64,000 nt of DNA from Bradyrhizobium sp. (GTDB lineage Bacteria > Pseudomonadota > Alphaproteobacteria > Rhizobiales > Xanthobacteraceae): the NCBI RefSeq assembly GCF_027307225.1, contig NZ_DAHUXJ010000103.1:1-64000 (forward strand), written 5' to 3'. The notes under the pieces are model-generated. The model saw only the letters and a program-made list of their open reading frames with translations. It did no database searches and had not been told where the DNA came from. Below, piece after piece: positions 1 to 8,691 of the stretch (position 1 is the stretch's first letter; each line of letters opens with the position of its first letter). A program made the translations under genes and the position numbers.

Positions 1-131
1 AGAGGGCTAACCCGGCAGCAATATCCATGGCATGACCAGGCTGGCGGAACCGTCCACGCTTTCCGGCTCCTCCGAAACTCAACAACGAAGGCGACAGATC
101 ACGAGCTACAAAAATACGACATCTTCATCCG

Positions 132-710
132 CTACGGACAGGATTTCGTATTCTTCACGTCGCCACTCGGTAAGCTGCTCAATCGTTGCCGCCGGCAATC
201 CTGATTTGCCTTCGATTTCGATGGAGGTTCTTTGGGGAAGCCGTCGAATGCCAAAAAATTCTTCACCTCTGCGTCCGTTTCAGACTCTACGAACGCTTTC
301 GCCAGCTGCTTGTCATCCAGCACCGCTAGGCAGAGAAGAAGTGCTTCAACGTAACTACGGAGCAATGCTTTTGCAGGTGCATCGAACCCGCAAGCGCACA
401 GAAGTCGAATAGAAAGCCCAAAGGAGACGGCAGAACCAACGAGCGCCCAAGTAGCGAGATATCTGTATCGATTTTCTTCTGACTTATTTTCGAGATCATT
501 CGTAAGTGCGACGTGAACATACGATAGCCATTCGAGACCCAGCTCCAAAATAGCGAACCATGGCTGTAGATCGACAGCAGCCTTTGTTCTCGCTTCGTTT
601 TCTTCGTTCAAAATGAATTCGGCAAACACACCCCTATCGTCGGGGCTCTGTTTAATATCCGCGTAAGCCTTAATCCACGCCTGTCCTATTTCTTCGTAGA
701 TTGTCCACAT
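132..710 (-). CDS. Hypothetical helical protein, 3' end probably frameshifted
   Basis: I do not recognise the family with certainty. Residues 1-150 are rich in helix-forming and hydrophobic residues (LATWALVGSAVSFGLSIRLL, then SYVEALLLCLAVLDD), a pattern seen in DUF5677-like helical proteins of unknown role. The last 40 residues (KEPPSKSKANQDCRRQRL...) are low in quality. In another minus frame the DNA downstream of an A6 run at 253-258 (T6 on the coding strand) reads naturally through GKSGLPAATIEQLTEWRREE to a TAG at 106-108. One extra T in that run would join the two frames, so the natural product is probably about 201 residues. This may be a real mutation, slippage or a sequencing error. 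The ATG at 710 is the start used. Confidence 0.55.
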   Translation of the reverse strand: MWTIYEEIGQAWIKAYADIKQSPDDRGVFAEFILNEENEARTKAAVDLQPWFAILELGLEWLSYVHVALTNDLENKSEENRYRYLATWALVGSAVSFGLSIRLLCACGFDAPAKALLRSYVEALLLCLAVLDDKQLAKAFVESETDAEVKNFLAFDGFPKEPPSKSKANQDCRRQRLSSLPSGDVKNTKSCP

Positions 711-782
711 GAGCCGGCCTCGAGAGCCTTCGGAATCAAAAGCAACGGAGAGGAGACAGCGAGTGAACGCAATGTCAGGCTA

Positions 783-1901
783 CTATTTTCCCCACACCTC
801 CTGCGCCACCTCGACCGCGAGGCGGAGCTTGGCCCATTGCTCCTCTTCGGTCAGGACGTTGCCCTCCTCGGTCGAGGCAAACCCGCATTGCGGCGAAACC
901 GCGAGTTGATCGATCGGCGCAAAATGGGAAGCCTCTTCGAGCCGGCGCTTGATGTCGTCCTTCTTCTCGAGCTCGCCGCTCTTTGACGTAATCACGCCCA
1001 CCACGACGACCTTGTTGCCCTTGGGCAGATAGCGCAGCGGCTCGAAGCCGCCGGCACGCTCGGAATCATATTCCAGGAAATAGCCGTCGTAATTGGTGCC
1101 ACCGAGCAGCGTCTCGGCCACCGGCTCGTAGCCGCCGGAAGAAATCCAGGTCGAGCGGAAATTGCCGCGGCAGACATGCGTGGTGATGGTCATGTCGGCG
1201 GGCCGCTCGGCAAGCGCGTAGTTGATCACGCGGGCGTAAATTTGCTGCAGACCGTCGAGATTGTCGCCGCGTTCGCGCGCCTTCTTCAACTCGTCCTGCG
1301 AACAGAGATAGGCCCAGACCGTGTCGTCGAACTGCAGATAGCGGCAGCCGGCGTCATAGAACGCCTTCACCGCCTTGCGGTAGGTTTTGGCAAGGTCGTG
1401 AAAGAACGCGTCGAGATCGGGGTAAACCTCCTTCGAGATCGACCTGCGGCCGCCGCGGAAATGCAGCACCGCTGGCGAGGGGATCGTCATCTTCGGCGTG
1501 ACGTGAGCGGTGTCGCATCGCTTCTTCAGGAACTTGAAATGTTCCAGCATCGGGTGATCGTCGGGAAAGTCGAGCGGGGCGATGACGCGCACCGCATCGT
1601 GCCGGGTCTGAACGCCGGCGAACTGGATGCCCTGCTCGGGATGGAACATTTCGCATCCGGTGAGCCTGGCGAGAAAATCGAAATGCCACCACGACCGGCG
1701 GAATTCGCCGTCGGTCGCAAGCCGCAGGCCGGTCGAGGCCTGCCGGTGCACGACCTTCTCGATTTCCATGTCCTCGATCTTGCGCAGCTCGTCCGGCGAA
1801 ATCTCGCCTTTCTCGAGTTGGGCGCGCGCTTCCTTGATGCGCGGCGGCCGCAACAGGCTGCCGACCTCGTCAGCGCGGAAGGGGGGCTTTGTTCGTTGCA
1901 T
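783..1901 (-). CDS. MetE-like cobalamin-independent methyltransferase (YxjG/YxjH type)
   Basis: A single-domain relative (372 aa) of the catalytic half of cobalamin-independent methionine synthase, which moves a methyl group to a thiol such as homocysteine. The zinc-ligand pattern is kept: His242 and Cys244 in THVCRGN, Glu277 in FLEYDSERAG and Cys339 in VSPQCGFAS. The N-terminal RADEVGSLLRPP is typical of the YxjG subgroup. The start at 1901 is chosen because AGGGAG lies 7 bases upstream and homology begins there. It is the last gene after a Liv operon on the same strand, separated by a palindromic repeat. The neighbourhood suggests that the imported compound may be a methyl donor or methionine-related, but this is inference. 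The methyl donor is not evident from sequence. Confidence 0.85.
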   Translation of the reverse strand: MQRTKPPFRADEVGSLLRPPRIKEARAQLEKGEISPDELRKIEDMEIEKVVHRQASTGLRLATDGEFRRSWWHFDFLARLTGCEMFHPEQGIQFAGVQTRHDAVRVIAPLDFPDDHPMLEHFKFLKKRCDTAHVTPKMTIPSPAVLHFRGGRRSISKEVYPDLDAFFHDLAKTYRKAVKAFYDAGCRYLQFDDTVWAYLCSQDELKKARERGDNLDGLQQIYARVINYALAERPADMTITTHVCRGNFRSTWISSGGYEPVAETLLGGTNYDGYFLEYDSERAGGFEPLRYLPKGNKVVVVGVITSKSGELEKKDDIKRRLEEASHFAPIDQLAVSPQCGFASTEEGNVLTEEEQWAKLRLAVEVAQEVWGK

Positions 1902-1925
1902 GGTTTTGCTCCCTAGAACTTCAAG

Positions 1926-2005
1926 GTCATTCCGGGATGGTCCGAAGGACCAGACCCGGAATCTCGAGATTCCGGGTTCGACGCTTCGCATCGCCCCGGA
2001 ATGAC
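1926..2005. repeat. Palindromic intergenic repeat, type 1 copy a
   Basis: Begins GTCATTCCGG and ends CCGGAATGAC, with the central palindrome CCCGGAATCTCGAGATTCCGGG around the middle. It lies between livF and the MetE-like gene. Three further copies occur at 7633, 9542 and 21944. The hairpin could attenuate read-through into the downstream gene. Confidence 0.85.
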
Positions 2006-2019
2006 GGCCAAAGATAACC

Positions 2020-2730
2020 TCACGACTTGCCCGCGACACCCAGAAAGCGTTCCAGCGCCAGGGGATCGGCCCTCAGGGCACTGCTTGCGGCATCGTGAAC
2101 GATCGCACCACGTTCCAATATCACGGCGCGGTCTGCAAGCGACAGGATTTTCCGCGCGTTCTGCTCGACGATGATCGAGCAGATGCCGCCCGAGCGGGTG
2201 ATGGTGCCGAGCGCCCGCAGCAGTTCCTCGACGATGATCGGCGCGAGCCCTTCGGTCGGCTCGTCCAGCAGCAAGACCTTCGGATTGAGAATGAGCGCAC
2301 GGCCAACCGCCAGCATCTGCTGCTCGCCGCCGGAAAGCTGATTGCCAAAATTGCTGCGCCGCTCCTTCAGGCGCGGAAACATCTCGTAGATCCGATCGAC
2401 CGTCCACGGCCCCGGTTGCGCCACGGCGGTCATGTTCTCTTCCACCGTCAGCGAACGAAAGATATTGCGCTCCTGCGGCACCCAGCCGATCCCGGCCCGC
2501 GCCCGCTGATCCGGCCGCATCGCCGTCAGGTCGCGCTCCGCCAGCGCCACCTTGCCGCCAAAGCGGCGCGTCACGCCCACGATCGAGTTGATCAGCGTGG
2601 TCTTGCCGGTGCCGTTGCGCCCGAGCAGCGCCAGCACCTCGCCTTCCCTCAGGCTCAGCGTCATGTCGGGGAGCACGATCGCCTCGCCATAGCCGGCGCG
2701 CAGGTTCTTGATTGAAAGCAGATCAGCCAT
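2020..2730 (-). CDS. livF: Branched-chain amino acid-type ABC transporter ATPase LivF
   Basis: One of the two ATP-binding subunits of a Liv/HAAT importer at the inner membrane (236 aa). Walker A GRNGTGKT is at residues 37-44, signature LSGGEQQ is mid-protein, and Walker B LLLDEP is followed by TEGLAPIIVEELL. These features, including QERNIFRSLTVEENM, are typical of LivF rather than LivG. The ATG at 2730 overlaps the end of livG by 8 bases, which indicates translational coupling and fixes the start. Substrates of this family include branched-chain amino acids, amides, urea and aromatic acids. The substrate cannot be told from the ATPase. Confidence 0.93.
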   Translation of the reverse strand: MADLLSIKNLRAGYGEAIVLPDMTLSLREGEVLALLGRNGTGKTTLINSIVGVTRRFGGKVALAERDLTAMRPDQRARAGIGWVPQERNIFRSLTVEENMTAVAQPGPWTVDRIYEMFPRLKERRSNFGNQLSGGEQQMLAVGRALILNPKVLLLDEPTEGLAPIIVEELLRALGTITRSGGICSIIVEQNARKILSLADRAVILERGAIVHDAASSALRADPLALERFLGVAGKS

Positions 2731-3475
2731 CGGCGCCCTCGCCGAGATAGACCGCTTTCGCCCGGGCATCGCGCGCGACCTCGTCGGGCGCGCCTTCGAC
2801 GAGCACGGCGCCATTGACCAGCACCGAAATCCGGTCGGCAAAGGAAAACACCAGATCCATGTCGTGTTCGATCAGAAGCACCGTGACGTCGCGCGGCAGG
2901 CTGGCGACGGCGGCGAGAATATCATGACGCTCGCTTTCCGGAACGCCGGCGGCGGGCTCGTCGAGCAGGAGCACGCGCGGTTTGCTCGCGATCGCGACCG
3001 CGATTTCGAGCAGACGCTGCTTGCCGTAGGCAAGCGTTACAGTCGGCTCGTTCCTGACATCGGTCAGATGGAAGCGTTCGAGATTCTCGGCGATCTCGGC
3101 ATTGACGTCGTCGCGCGTGCCCATCACGCGCCACCAGTCGCCGCCGCGCCCGAGCCGTTCGGCCACCGCAAGCCCGATGGTCTCGATCGGCGTCAAATCA
3201 GGGTAGAGCTGGTTGATCTGGAAGGTGCGCGACAGCCCGCGCAGCACGCGGCGATGCACGGTCAGGTTCGTGATGTCATTGCCTTCCAGCAGGATCCGCC
3301 CCGCATTCGGCTTCAGCACCCCGGTCAAAAGGTTGATCACGGTGGTCTTGCCGGCGCCGTTCGGGCCGATCAGCGCATGGCGGGCGCCTTGCGTGACCTG
3401 CAGCGACAGGTCGCGCGTGACCTTGAGGCCGCCGAACTGTTTCCCCAGCCCTTTGGTTTCCAGCGCGAGCGTCAT
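2723..3475 (-). CDS. livG: Branched-chain amino acid-type ABC transporter ATPase LivG
   Basis: The second ATPase subunit (250 aa). Walker A GPNGAGKT is at 37-44, the LivG-type signature region TLAYGKQRLLEIAVA and Walker B RVLLLDEP follow, and the switch histidine is in LLIEHDMDLV. SRTFQINQLYPDLTPIE is a typical LivG segment. The ATG at 3475 overlaps the livM stop in an ATGA arrangement, so this start is favoured over the long upstream extension of the open frame, which is only the antisense-free run through livM in another frame. It sits between livM and livF in the operon. Confidence 0.93.
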   Translation of the reverse strand: MTLALETKGLGKQFGGLKVTRDLSLQVTQGARHALIGPNGAGKTTVINLLTGVLKPNAGRILLEGNDITNLTVHRRVLRGLSRTFQINQLYPDLTPIETIGLAVAERLGRGGDWWRVMGTRDDVNAEIAENLERFHLTDVRNEPTVTLAYGKQRLLEIAVAIASKPRVLLLDEPAAGVPESERHDILAAVASLPRDVTVLLIEHDMDLVFSFADRISVLVNGAVLVEGAPDEVARDARAKAVYLGEGADG

Positions 3476-4503
3476 GATGCCTCGCCCTCGGAGACGGCGA
3501 CGGTGGCCTTTTGCCCGCCGAATTGCCGGATGATCCAATTCGGCACGAACAGCACCCAGCGATGGAGCCGTGCGCGGCCGACCAGCACGATCACGACCAG
3601 CACGAGCCCGATCCAGAACTGCCAGTATTCCGGCGTGATGTTGGAGAAAAACTCCTGCAGCATCCGGAACACCACGGCGCCGATCAGGCCGCCATAGAGA
3701 TAGCCGGTGCCACCGATGACGAGCACCAGCATCAGGTCCGCCGAACGCTCGAACGAAAACACATCGAGCGAGGCGAGCTGCGTGGTCTGGGTGAATAAAG
3801 CCCCGGCAATGCCGGCATAGAAGGCGGCCAGCGTATAGACCCCGATCAGGCGGCGGTTGACCGGCACGCCGATCGCGGCTGCGCGCAGCGGATTGTTCTT
3901 GATGGCGCGCAGCGACAGGCCGAATGGCGAATGCACGATCCGCCGCGCGATCAGAAACAGCACGAACAGCACGATCAGCGCGTAGAAGAAGCCGGTCCTG
4001 CCGAAGATGTCGAACTGAAACGCGCCGAGCACCGGCGCCATCTCGATGCCTTGCAGCCCGTCGGTACCGCCGGTGATGTTGGAAAAGCGTTCGGAGAGCG
4101 CTTCCAGCAGAAGCGCGATGCCGAGCGTGACCATCAGCCGGGTCAGGTCGACGCCGCGGATGACGAGAAAGCTGGTGAGAAAGCCGATCACCGCCGCGAC
4201 AAGGCCGGCCACGATCAGCGCGAGTACCGGCTGGGTGATGACGCCGTGCACCGCCAAAAGCCCCGCGCTGTAGGCGCCGATGCCGAAGAAAGCGGCGTGC
4301 CCGAGCGACACGATGCCGGCATAGCCCAGGATCAGGTCGAGCGAGAGCGCAAACAGCGCCAGCCGCACGATGTCGGTCATGATCAGGTAGCGCGAGGGAA
4401 ACAGGAAGCCGCACGCAAGCGTGAGACACCAGAATACGATCTCGCTCCAATGCCAGTTGGCGTGAGCCCTTGCGATCCTGCCGACGTCTGACGAGGCGGA
4501 CAT
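3472..4503 (-). CDS. livM: Branched-chain amino acid-type ABC transporter permease LivM
   Basis: Inner-membrane permease (343 aa) with many hydrophobic segments and the LivM hallmark SLGHAAFFGIGAYSAG near residues 66-82. The EAA-like loop contains SPFGLSLRAIKNNPLRAAAIG. A conserved IGGTGYLYGGLIGA segment precedes the last helices. It starts 12 bases after livH and overlaps livG by 4 bases, so it is the second permease of one transcriptional unit. The C-terminal tail after the last helix (VPNWIIRQFGGQ) is a normal cytoplasmic extension. Confidence 0.93.
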   Translation of the reverse strand: MSASSDVGRIARAHANWHWSEIVFWCLTLACGFLFPSRYLIMTDIVRLALFALSLDLILGYAGIVSLGHAAFFGIGAYSAGLLAVHGVITQPVLALIVAGLVAAVIGFLTSFLVIRGVDLTRLMVTLGIALLLEALSERFSNITGGTDGLQGIEMAPVLGAFQFDIFGRTGFFYALIVLFVLFLIARRIVHSPFGLSLRAIKNNPLRAAAIGVPVNRRLIGVYTLAAFYAGIAGALFTQTTQLASLDVFSFERSADLMLVLVIGGTGYLYGGLIGAVVFRMLQEFFSNITPEYWQFWIGLVLVVIVLVGRARLHRWVLFVPNWIIRQFGGQKATVAVSEGEAS

Positions 4504-4515
4504 GCTTTACCGAAT

Positions 4516-5385
4516 TTACCGGGCCGCCGTACGGCCGAACAGGCCGTTGGGACGCCAGATCAGGATGACGATCATGATGGTGTAGATCACGAACGGCCCC
4601 ATCCTGGGCACGTAATATTTGCCGGCGACATCGCCGATGCCGAGCAAAAGCGAAGCGAGGAACGGTCCGGTGATGGAGGAAGAGCCCCCGACCGTCACCA
4701 CGATCAGGAAGTAAATCATGAACTTCAGCGGGAAATACGGATCGAGGCCGAGGACTTCGGCGCTCAACGCGCCGCCCAAACCGGCAAGGCCGCAGCCGAA
4801 GGCAAAGGTGAAGGCAAAGACCTGCGGCACGTTGATGCCGAGCCCGCTTGCTGCGCGGGGATCGTCGACCGCGGCGCGCAGGCGGCTGCCGAAGCGCGTC
4901 TTCGCCAGTATCAGTTGCAATAGCGCGGTCAGCAGGCCGCAGATCACGATGATCATCAGCCGGTAGCGGCCGATGCCGACGCCGTACACATCGAACTGGC
5001 CTTCGAGAGCGGAAGGCAAATTGATGAAGACGCGCGACGAGCCCATGAAGTAATCGACGGCGGCGACCGACATGAAGACGAGGCCGATCGAGAACAACAC
5101 CTGGTCGAGATGGCTTCGTGTGTAGAGATGACGGTAGAGCGTGCGCTCGAACGCGGCTCCGATCAGGCTACTGCCGACGAATGCAAGCGGCAGCGCCGCG
5201 AAGAACGGCCAGCCTTGGCCGTTGACCAGCACCGCGCAGATATAACCGCCCGCCATCGCGAACGAGCCGTGGGCGAGATTGACGAAATTCATCAGCCCGA
5301 GCGTCACCGCCAGCCCGCACGCCAGCACGAACAGCAGCATGCCGTAGGCGACGCCGTCGAACAGGTTGGTGAGGATCGAGGTCAT
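4516..5385 (-). CDS. livH: Branched-chain amino acid-type ABC transporter permease LivH
   Basis: Inner-membrane permease (289 aa) of the LivH type. The N-terminus shows LFDGVAYGMLLFVLACGLAV and NFVNLAHGSFAMAGGYI, the standard LivH signature. FGSRLRAAVDDPRAASGLGI is the coupling-loop region, and VTVGGSSSITGPFLASLLLG follows. It forms the translocation pathway with LivM. It is separated from the upstream binding-protein gene by a 195-bp spacer holding a long inverted repeat, so binding protein and membrane subunits may be made in different amounts. Confidence 0.93.
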   Translation of the reverse strand: MTSILTNLFDGVAYGMLLFVLACGLAVTLGLMNFVNLAHGSFAMAGGYICAVLVNGQGWPFFAALPLAFVGSSLIGAAFERTLYRHLYTRSHLDQVLFSIGLVFMSVAAVDYFMGSSRVFINLPSALEGQFDVYGVGIGRYRLMIIVICGLLTALLQLILAKTRFGSRLRAAVDDPRAASGLGINVPQVFAFTFAFGCGLAGLGGALSAEVLGLDPYFPLKFMIYFLIVVTVGGSSSITGPFLASLLLGIGDVAGKYYVPRMGPFVIYTIMIVILIWRPNGLFGRTAAR

Positions 5386-5410
5386 GCAGGAAAAAATCCG
5401 GCTTGCTTGA

Positions 5411-5548
5411 TCCCTCCCCCTTGCGGGGAGGGTGGCACGTTGAGAGCGTAGCGAGCGACGTGGCGGGTGGGGGGAAATTCATTTTAAAATAATACCCCCA
5501 CCCCGGTCTTCGCTTCGCTCGACCGACCCTCCCCGCAAGGGGGAGGGA
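5411..5548. repeat. Long inverted repeat in the livJ-livH spacer
   Basis: The arms at 5411-5433 and 5526-5548 are exact reverse complements over 23 bases. Each arm is itself nearly self-complementary (CCCTCCCC/GGGGAGGG). The centre contains GAAATTCATTTTAAAATAAT and is AT-rich. Similar CTCCCCGC palindromes flank the DUF559 gene at 15.8-16.27 kb, so this is a dispersed repeat family. The position after the binding-protein gene fits a partial terminator or mRNA-stabilising element. Confidence 0.85.
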
Positions 5549-5580
5549 TAGGAACTCCGGATGACGTCGCTCTCGCGACG

Positions 5581-6756
5581 TCACTTCTTGGTCTTGCCGG
5601 GGTCCTTGACGTCCTTGAAGGTCTCGAATTCGACGTTGTAGAGTTCGCCGTCGACCTTCTCGACCTTGCGGATATAGACGTTCTGGATGATGTCGCGGGT
5701 TTCCGGATCGATCGAGATCGGGCCGCGCGGGCTCTCCCATGCCAATCCCTTCATCGCCGCGATCAGGGAGTCACCGTCGGCCTTGCCGCCAGTCTTCTTC
5801 AGCGCCGCGTAGATCAGGTGCATGCCGTCATAACCGCCGACCGCCATGAAGCCCGGCCGCTGCTTGAAGGCCTTCTTGTAGGCGGCGACGAACTCCTTGT
5901 TCTTCGCGGAAGGATGCGCGGCCGAGTAGATATGCGCAGTGACGGTGCCGAGCACCGCATCGCCCATGTCCTTCAACTGGTCGTCGTCGGTGACATCGCC
6001 GGGACCAATCACCTTGATGCCGGCCTTGTCGAGGCCCCGTTCGGCATATTGCTTCATGAAGTTGCCGCCCTGGCCTGCCGGCACGAACACAAACACGGCG
6101 TCGGGCTTGGCGTCCTTCATGCGTTGCAGGAACGGCGCGAAATCGGGATTGGCGAGCGGCGTCTTGACCTCTTCGACGATCTGGCCGCCGCCGGCCGTGA
6201 AGTGCTCCTTGAAGAATTTCAGCGCGTCGTTGCCGGGCGCATAGTCGGAGGTGAGCGTCGCGACCTTCTTGATGCCGTTCTTCACCGCCCAGTCGGCGAT
6301 GATGGTGGAGGACTGGCCGAGCGTGAAACTGGTGCGCACGATATAGGGCGACTTCTCGGTGATGACCGAGGTGCCGGCCGCCATCACGACTTCCGGCACT
6401 TTCGCCTGCGTCGCCAGCGGCGCCGCCGCGAACGCGGACGGCGTGATGCCAAAGCCCGCGATGATGTTGACCTTTTCGTTGACGATCAGTTCCTGCGCGA
6501 GACGTTTGGTGTTGTCGGGCAGCGTCGCGTCGTCCTTGAGGATGACTTCGATCTTCTTGCCGGCAACCGTGTCGCCGTTCTGCTGCATGTAGAGCTTGAC
6601 CGCATTGTCGATCTGCTTGCCGGTCGAGGCCTGGCCGCCGGTCATCGGCACAATCAGGCCGATCTTGACGACTTCCTGCGCCGGCACAGGCCCTGACGCC
6701 AGCGCGCTCGCGGCAACAACGCCGGCTGCGAGCAAGAGGTGACTGCGAACAAACAT
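5581..6756 (-). CDS. livJ: Periplasmic substrate-binding protein of Liv-type ABC importer
   Basis: Type I periplasmic binding protein (391 aa) that delivers the ligand to LivHM. A signal peptide spans about residues 1-26 (MFVRSHLLLAAGVVAASALA, cleavage after PVPA). The mature protein begins EVVKIGLIVPMTGGQASTGK, the usual Peripla_BP_6 opening with the ligand-contacting loop. MAVGGYDGMHLIYAALKKTGG is a family segment near the C-terminus. The ATG at 6756 is preceded by AGGGAGAAAC at 4 bases. It is first in the operon, and two strong dyads at 7088-7134 lie about 330 bp upstream. Ligand unknown. Confidence 0.92.
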   Translation of the reverse strand: MFVRSHLLLAAGVVAASALASGPVPAQEVVKIGLIVPMTGGQASTGKQIDNAVKLYMQQNGDTVAGKKIEVILKDDATLPDNTKRLAQELIVNEKVNIIAGFGITPSAFAAAPLATQAKVPEVVMAAGTSVITEKSPYIVRTSFTLGQSSTIIADWAVKNGIKKVATLTSDYAPGNDALKFFKEHFTAGGGQIVEEVKTPLANPDFAPFLQRMKDAKPDAVFVFVPAGQGGNFMKQYAERGLDKAGIKVIGPGDVTDDDQLKDMGDAVLGTVTAHIYSAAHPSAKNKEFVAAYKKAFKQRPGFMAVGGYDGMHLIYAALKKTGGKADGDSLIAAMKGLAWESPRGPISIDPETRDIIQNVYIRKVEKVDGELYNVEFETFKDVKDPGKTKK

Positions 6757-7087
6757 GAATGTTTCTCCCTGATCGAATCGTGTCCGAAAATGCCGGCTTT
6801 GCCTCATCCCGCCGTCGATGCGCTGGCGGCTGCATCGCAGCAGCCTGGCAACCGTACCTGCAGCGGACATGGCCACCGGACTTGGCAATGGTTTTGGCAG
6901 TGACTTGGCATCGCTTGCGCCGCTGCCGTCAATTGAACGAAGGGCGTCCTCCCCAATCAGCCGCTCGTTTGCCGAAGCGTAGATGATGAGCGGACACGCT
7001 ACGGTTCCATCGTACCGTCAACTGCGACCGGGTTGCGTCTTCCCGGCTCTCGATTCCCCAATCGCCGTCCTCAATTCCCGCCTCAAT

Positions 7088-7115
7088 TTTCATTTGTACG
7101 ATTGTACAAATGAAA
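7088..7115. promoter_or_regulatory. Perfect 12-bp dyad, candidate operator
   Basis: TTTCATTTGTAC, a 4-base spacer GATT, then GTACAAATGAAA: exact arms. The 3' side also contains the nested palindrome TTGTACAA (7102-7109). TTGTAC cores resemble sites of FCD-type GntR regulators. No such regulator is in the window. It is upstream of livJ and also upstream of the lipoprotein gene on the other strand. Confidence 0.6.
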
Positions 7116-7116
7116 T

Positions 7117-7134
7117 GGTCTTGTCAACAAGACC
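7117..7134. promoter_or_regulatory. Second perfect dyad next to the first
   Basis: GGTCTTGT-CA-ACAAGACC, exact 8-base arms with a 2-base centre, starting one base after the 7088-7115 dyad. There is no T-run, and neither flanking gene ends here, so an operator pair is more likely than a terminator. Confidence 0.5.
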
Positions 7135-7313
7135 TTCCTCGTGGACAAGGCGCTGGTGACGTCCACCGATTGCCTTTCGCCCGGTGCAGCATGAACTCTG
7201 CGGAGCCGGCGTCGGCCCCAAATCCATCTTTTTTAAAGGCCATAGCCCTATCGTCTCGCCGACGAGAACCGCTGGCGTGGCGGTTCAGAAGTCCGCATAG
7301 GATGTTGCCACGA

Positions 7314-7622
7314 ATGCAAGCGAACTTCGCAATCGGAGCACGGGCCCGCGCCCGCTATGTCACCACGATTGCCGCGCTCGCCCTTGCGGGGGCCATTCTC
7401 GCCGGCTGTTCGTCGGTCAATGAGCGAATTGGGCCTGCGATCGGCGATACGCTGCCGCAATGGGCTGGCGGCGAACCAAAGGACATCCCGCCGCGGCGCG
7501 GCACGCCGGAATACGATGCCTACATGAAAGAGCAGGAGCGCAAGCGGCTTGAGCCTGCGCCCTCCAACGCGAATGCTTCGTCGGCGCCAGCCTCGTCGTC
7601 CGGGCTCGGGCCGGTGCATTAA
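7314..7622 (+). CDS. Small lipoprotein of unknown function
   Basis: 102 residues. The N-terminus is basic (ARARARY), then hydrophobic (TTIAALALAGAILAGC), with a lipobox LAGC at Cys32, so the protein should be lipidated and membrane anchored. The mature part contains PPRRGTPEYDAYMKEQERKR, a proline- and charge-rich motif common in short Bradyrhizobium lipoproteins, and ends with a Ser/Ala-rich tail. The start at 7314 has AGGA 11 bases upstream. An ATG at 7302 would add four residues. Much longer upstream extensions give no recognisable sequence. Function unknown. Confidence 0.75.
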   Translation: MQANFAIGARARARYVTTIAALALAGAILAGCSSVNERIGPAIGDTLPQWAGGEPKDIPPRRGTPEYDAYMKEQERKRLEPAPSNANASSAPASSSGLGPVH

Positions 7623-7632
7623 ATCAACGACT

Positions 7633-7712
7633 GTCATTCCGGGGCGATGCGCAGCATCGAGCCCGGAATCTCGAGATTCCGGGTCTGGTCCTTCGGACCA
7701 TCCCGGAATGAC
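7633..7712. repeat. Palindromic intergenic repeat, type 1 copy b
   Basis: Same ends (GTCATTCCGG / CCGGAATGAC) and same central palindrome as the copy at 1926. It lies between the convergent lipoprotein and purU genes, where a bidirectional terminator would be expected. Confidence 0.85.
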
Positions 7713-7719
7713 GAAGGCT

Positions 7720-8583
7720 TCAATCCATGAATACGACGGTCTTGCGGCCGTTGAGGATCACTCGGTCCTCCAGATGATGGCGCACGGCGCGCGCCAGCAC
7801 GCGCCGCTCGATGTCGCGGCCCTTGCGAACGAGGTCTTCCGGCGTGTCGCGATGGCTGATGCGCTCGACGTCCTGGTCGATGATCGGGCCCTCATCGAGG
7901 TCGCTGGTCACATAGTGCGCCGTAGCGCCGATCAGTTTGACGCCGCGCTCGTGGGCCTGGTGATACGGCCGCGCGCCCTTGAAACCCGGCAGGAATGAAT
8001 GGTGGATGTTGATGCATCGGCCGGACAGTTTCGCCGACAGGTCGTCCGACAAAATCTGCATATAGCGCGCGAGCACCACGAGATCGGCTTTCGTCTTCGT
8101 CACGAGATCCCAGATCGCAGCCTCCTGCTCCGCCTTGGTCTCCCTGCTGACCGGCAGATGGTGAAACGGGATGTCGCCGAAATCGAGGCCCGCATAGGTC
8201 TCGCGCGGATGGTTGGACACGATGGCGGCGATATCCATCGACAGCTCACCGGTGCGCCAGCGATAGAGAATGTCGGCGAGGCAGTGATCGGATTTGGAAA
8301 CGAGCAGCATCACCCGCCGGCGGCTGGCGCGGTCGCGCATCTGCCATTCCATGCCGAAGCGATCGGCAATCGCGGTGAATCCGGTTTGCAGGGCCGCCAG
8401 CCCGACGGCTAGATCAGCGGCGTTGAAAACCACGCGCATGAAGAAATGCCCGGTCTCGACGTCATTGAACTGTTGGGCGTCGAGAATGTTCTGCCCGTTA
8501 TGGGCCAGAAACGTCGACACTGCGGAGACGATGCCGGGTCGATCCGGGCAGGAAAGCGTCAGAACGAATTGATGATCGGGCAT
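7720..8583 (-). CDS. purU: Formyltetrahydrofolate deformylase
   Basis: Hydrolyses 10-formyl-tetrahydrofolate to formate and tetrahydrofolate, balancing one-carbon pools in the cytosol. It has 287 residues, the normal length. An N-terminal ACT domain covers about 5-80 ([18 protein letters not shown]) and a formyltransferase-fold domain 90-280. Catalytic residues are visible: Asn192 and His194 in [13 protein letters not shown] and Asp230 in DLDEGPIID. The start at 8583 begins directly with the ACT domain. It is divergent from the hemD-like gene with 108 bp between. Confidence 0.95.
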   Translation of the reverse strand: MPDHQFVLTLSCPDRPGIVSAVSTFLAHNGQNILDAQQFNDVETGHFFMRVVFNAADLAVGLAALQTGFTAIADRFGMEWQMRDRASRRRVMLLVSKSDHCLADILYRWRTGELSMDIAAIVSNHPRETYAGLDFGDIPFHHLPVSRETKAEQEAAIWDLVTKTKADLVVLARYMQILSDDLSAKLSGRCINIHHSFLPGFKGARPYHQAHERGVKLIGATAHYVTSDLDEGPIIDQDVERISHRDTPEDLVRKGRDIERRVLARAVRHHLEDRVILNGRKTVVFMD

Positions 8584-8691
8584 GGGACGAAACCTTGGCA
8601 GCGATGAGCCCTGCTCTATCACCCGCGACTGCCTTGCGCCAATCCGGCAAGATGAACAAAGTAACGTCAACGTAAACCGGGATCACAGATC

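Noticed and set aside
32..412. 126-residue plus-strand frame at the window start
   Set aside because: It is antisense to the helical hypothetical gene, Ser/Arg-rich and without a start signal.
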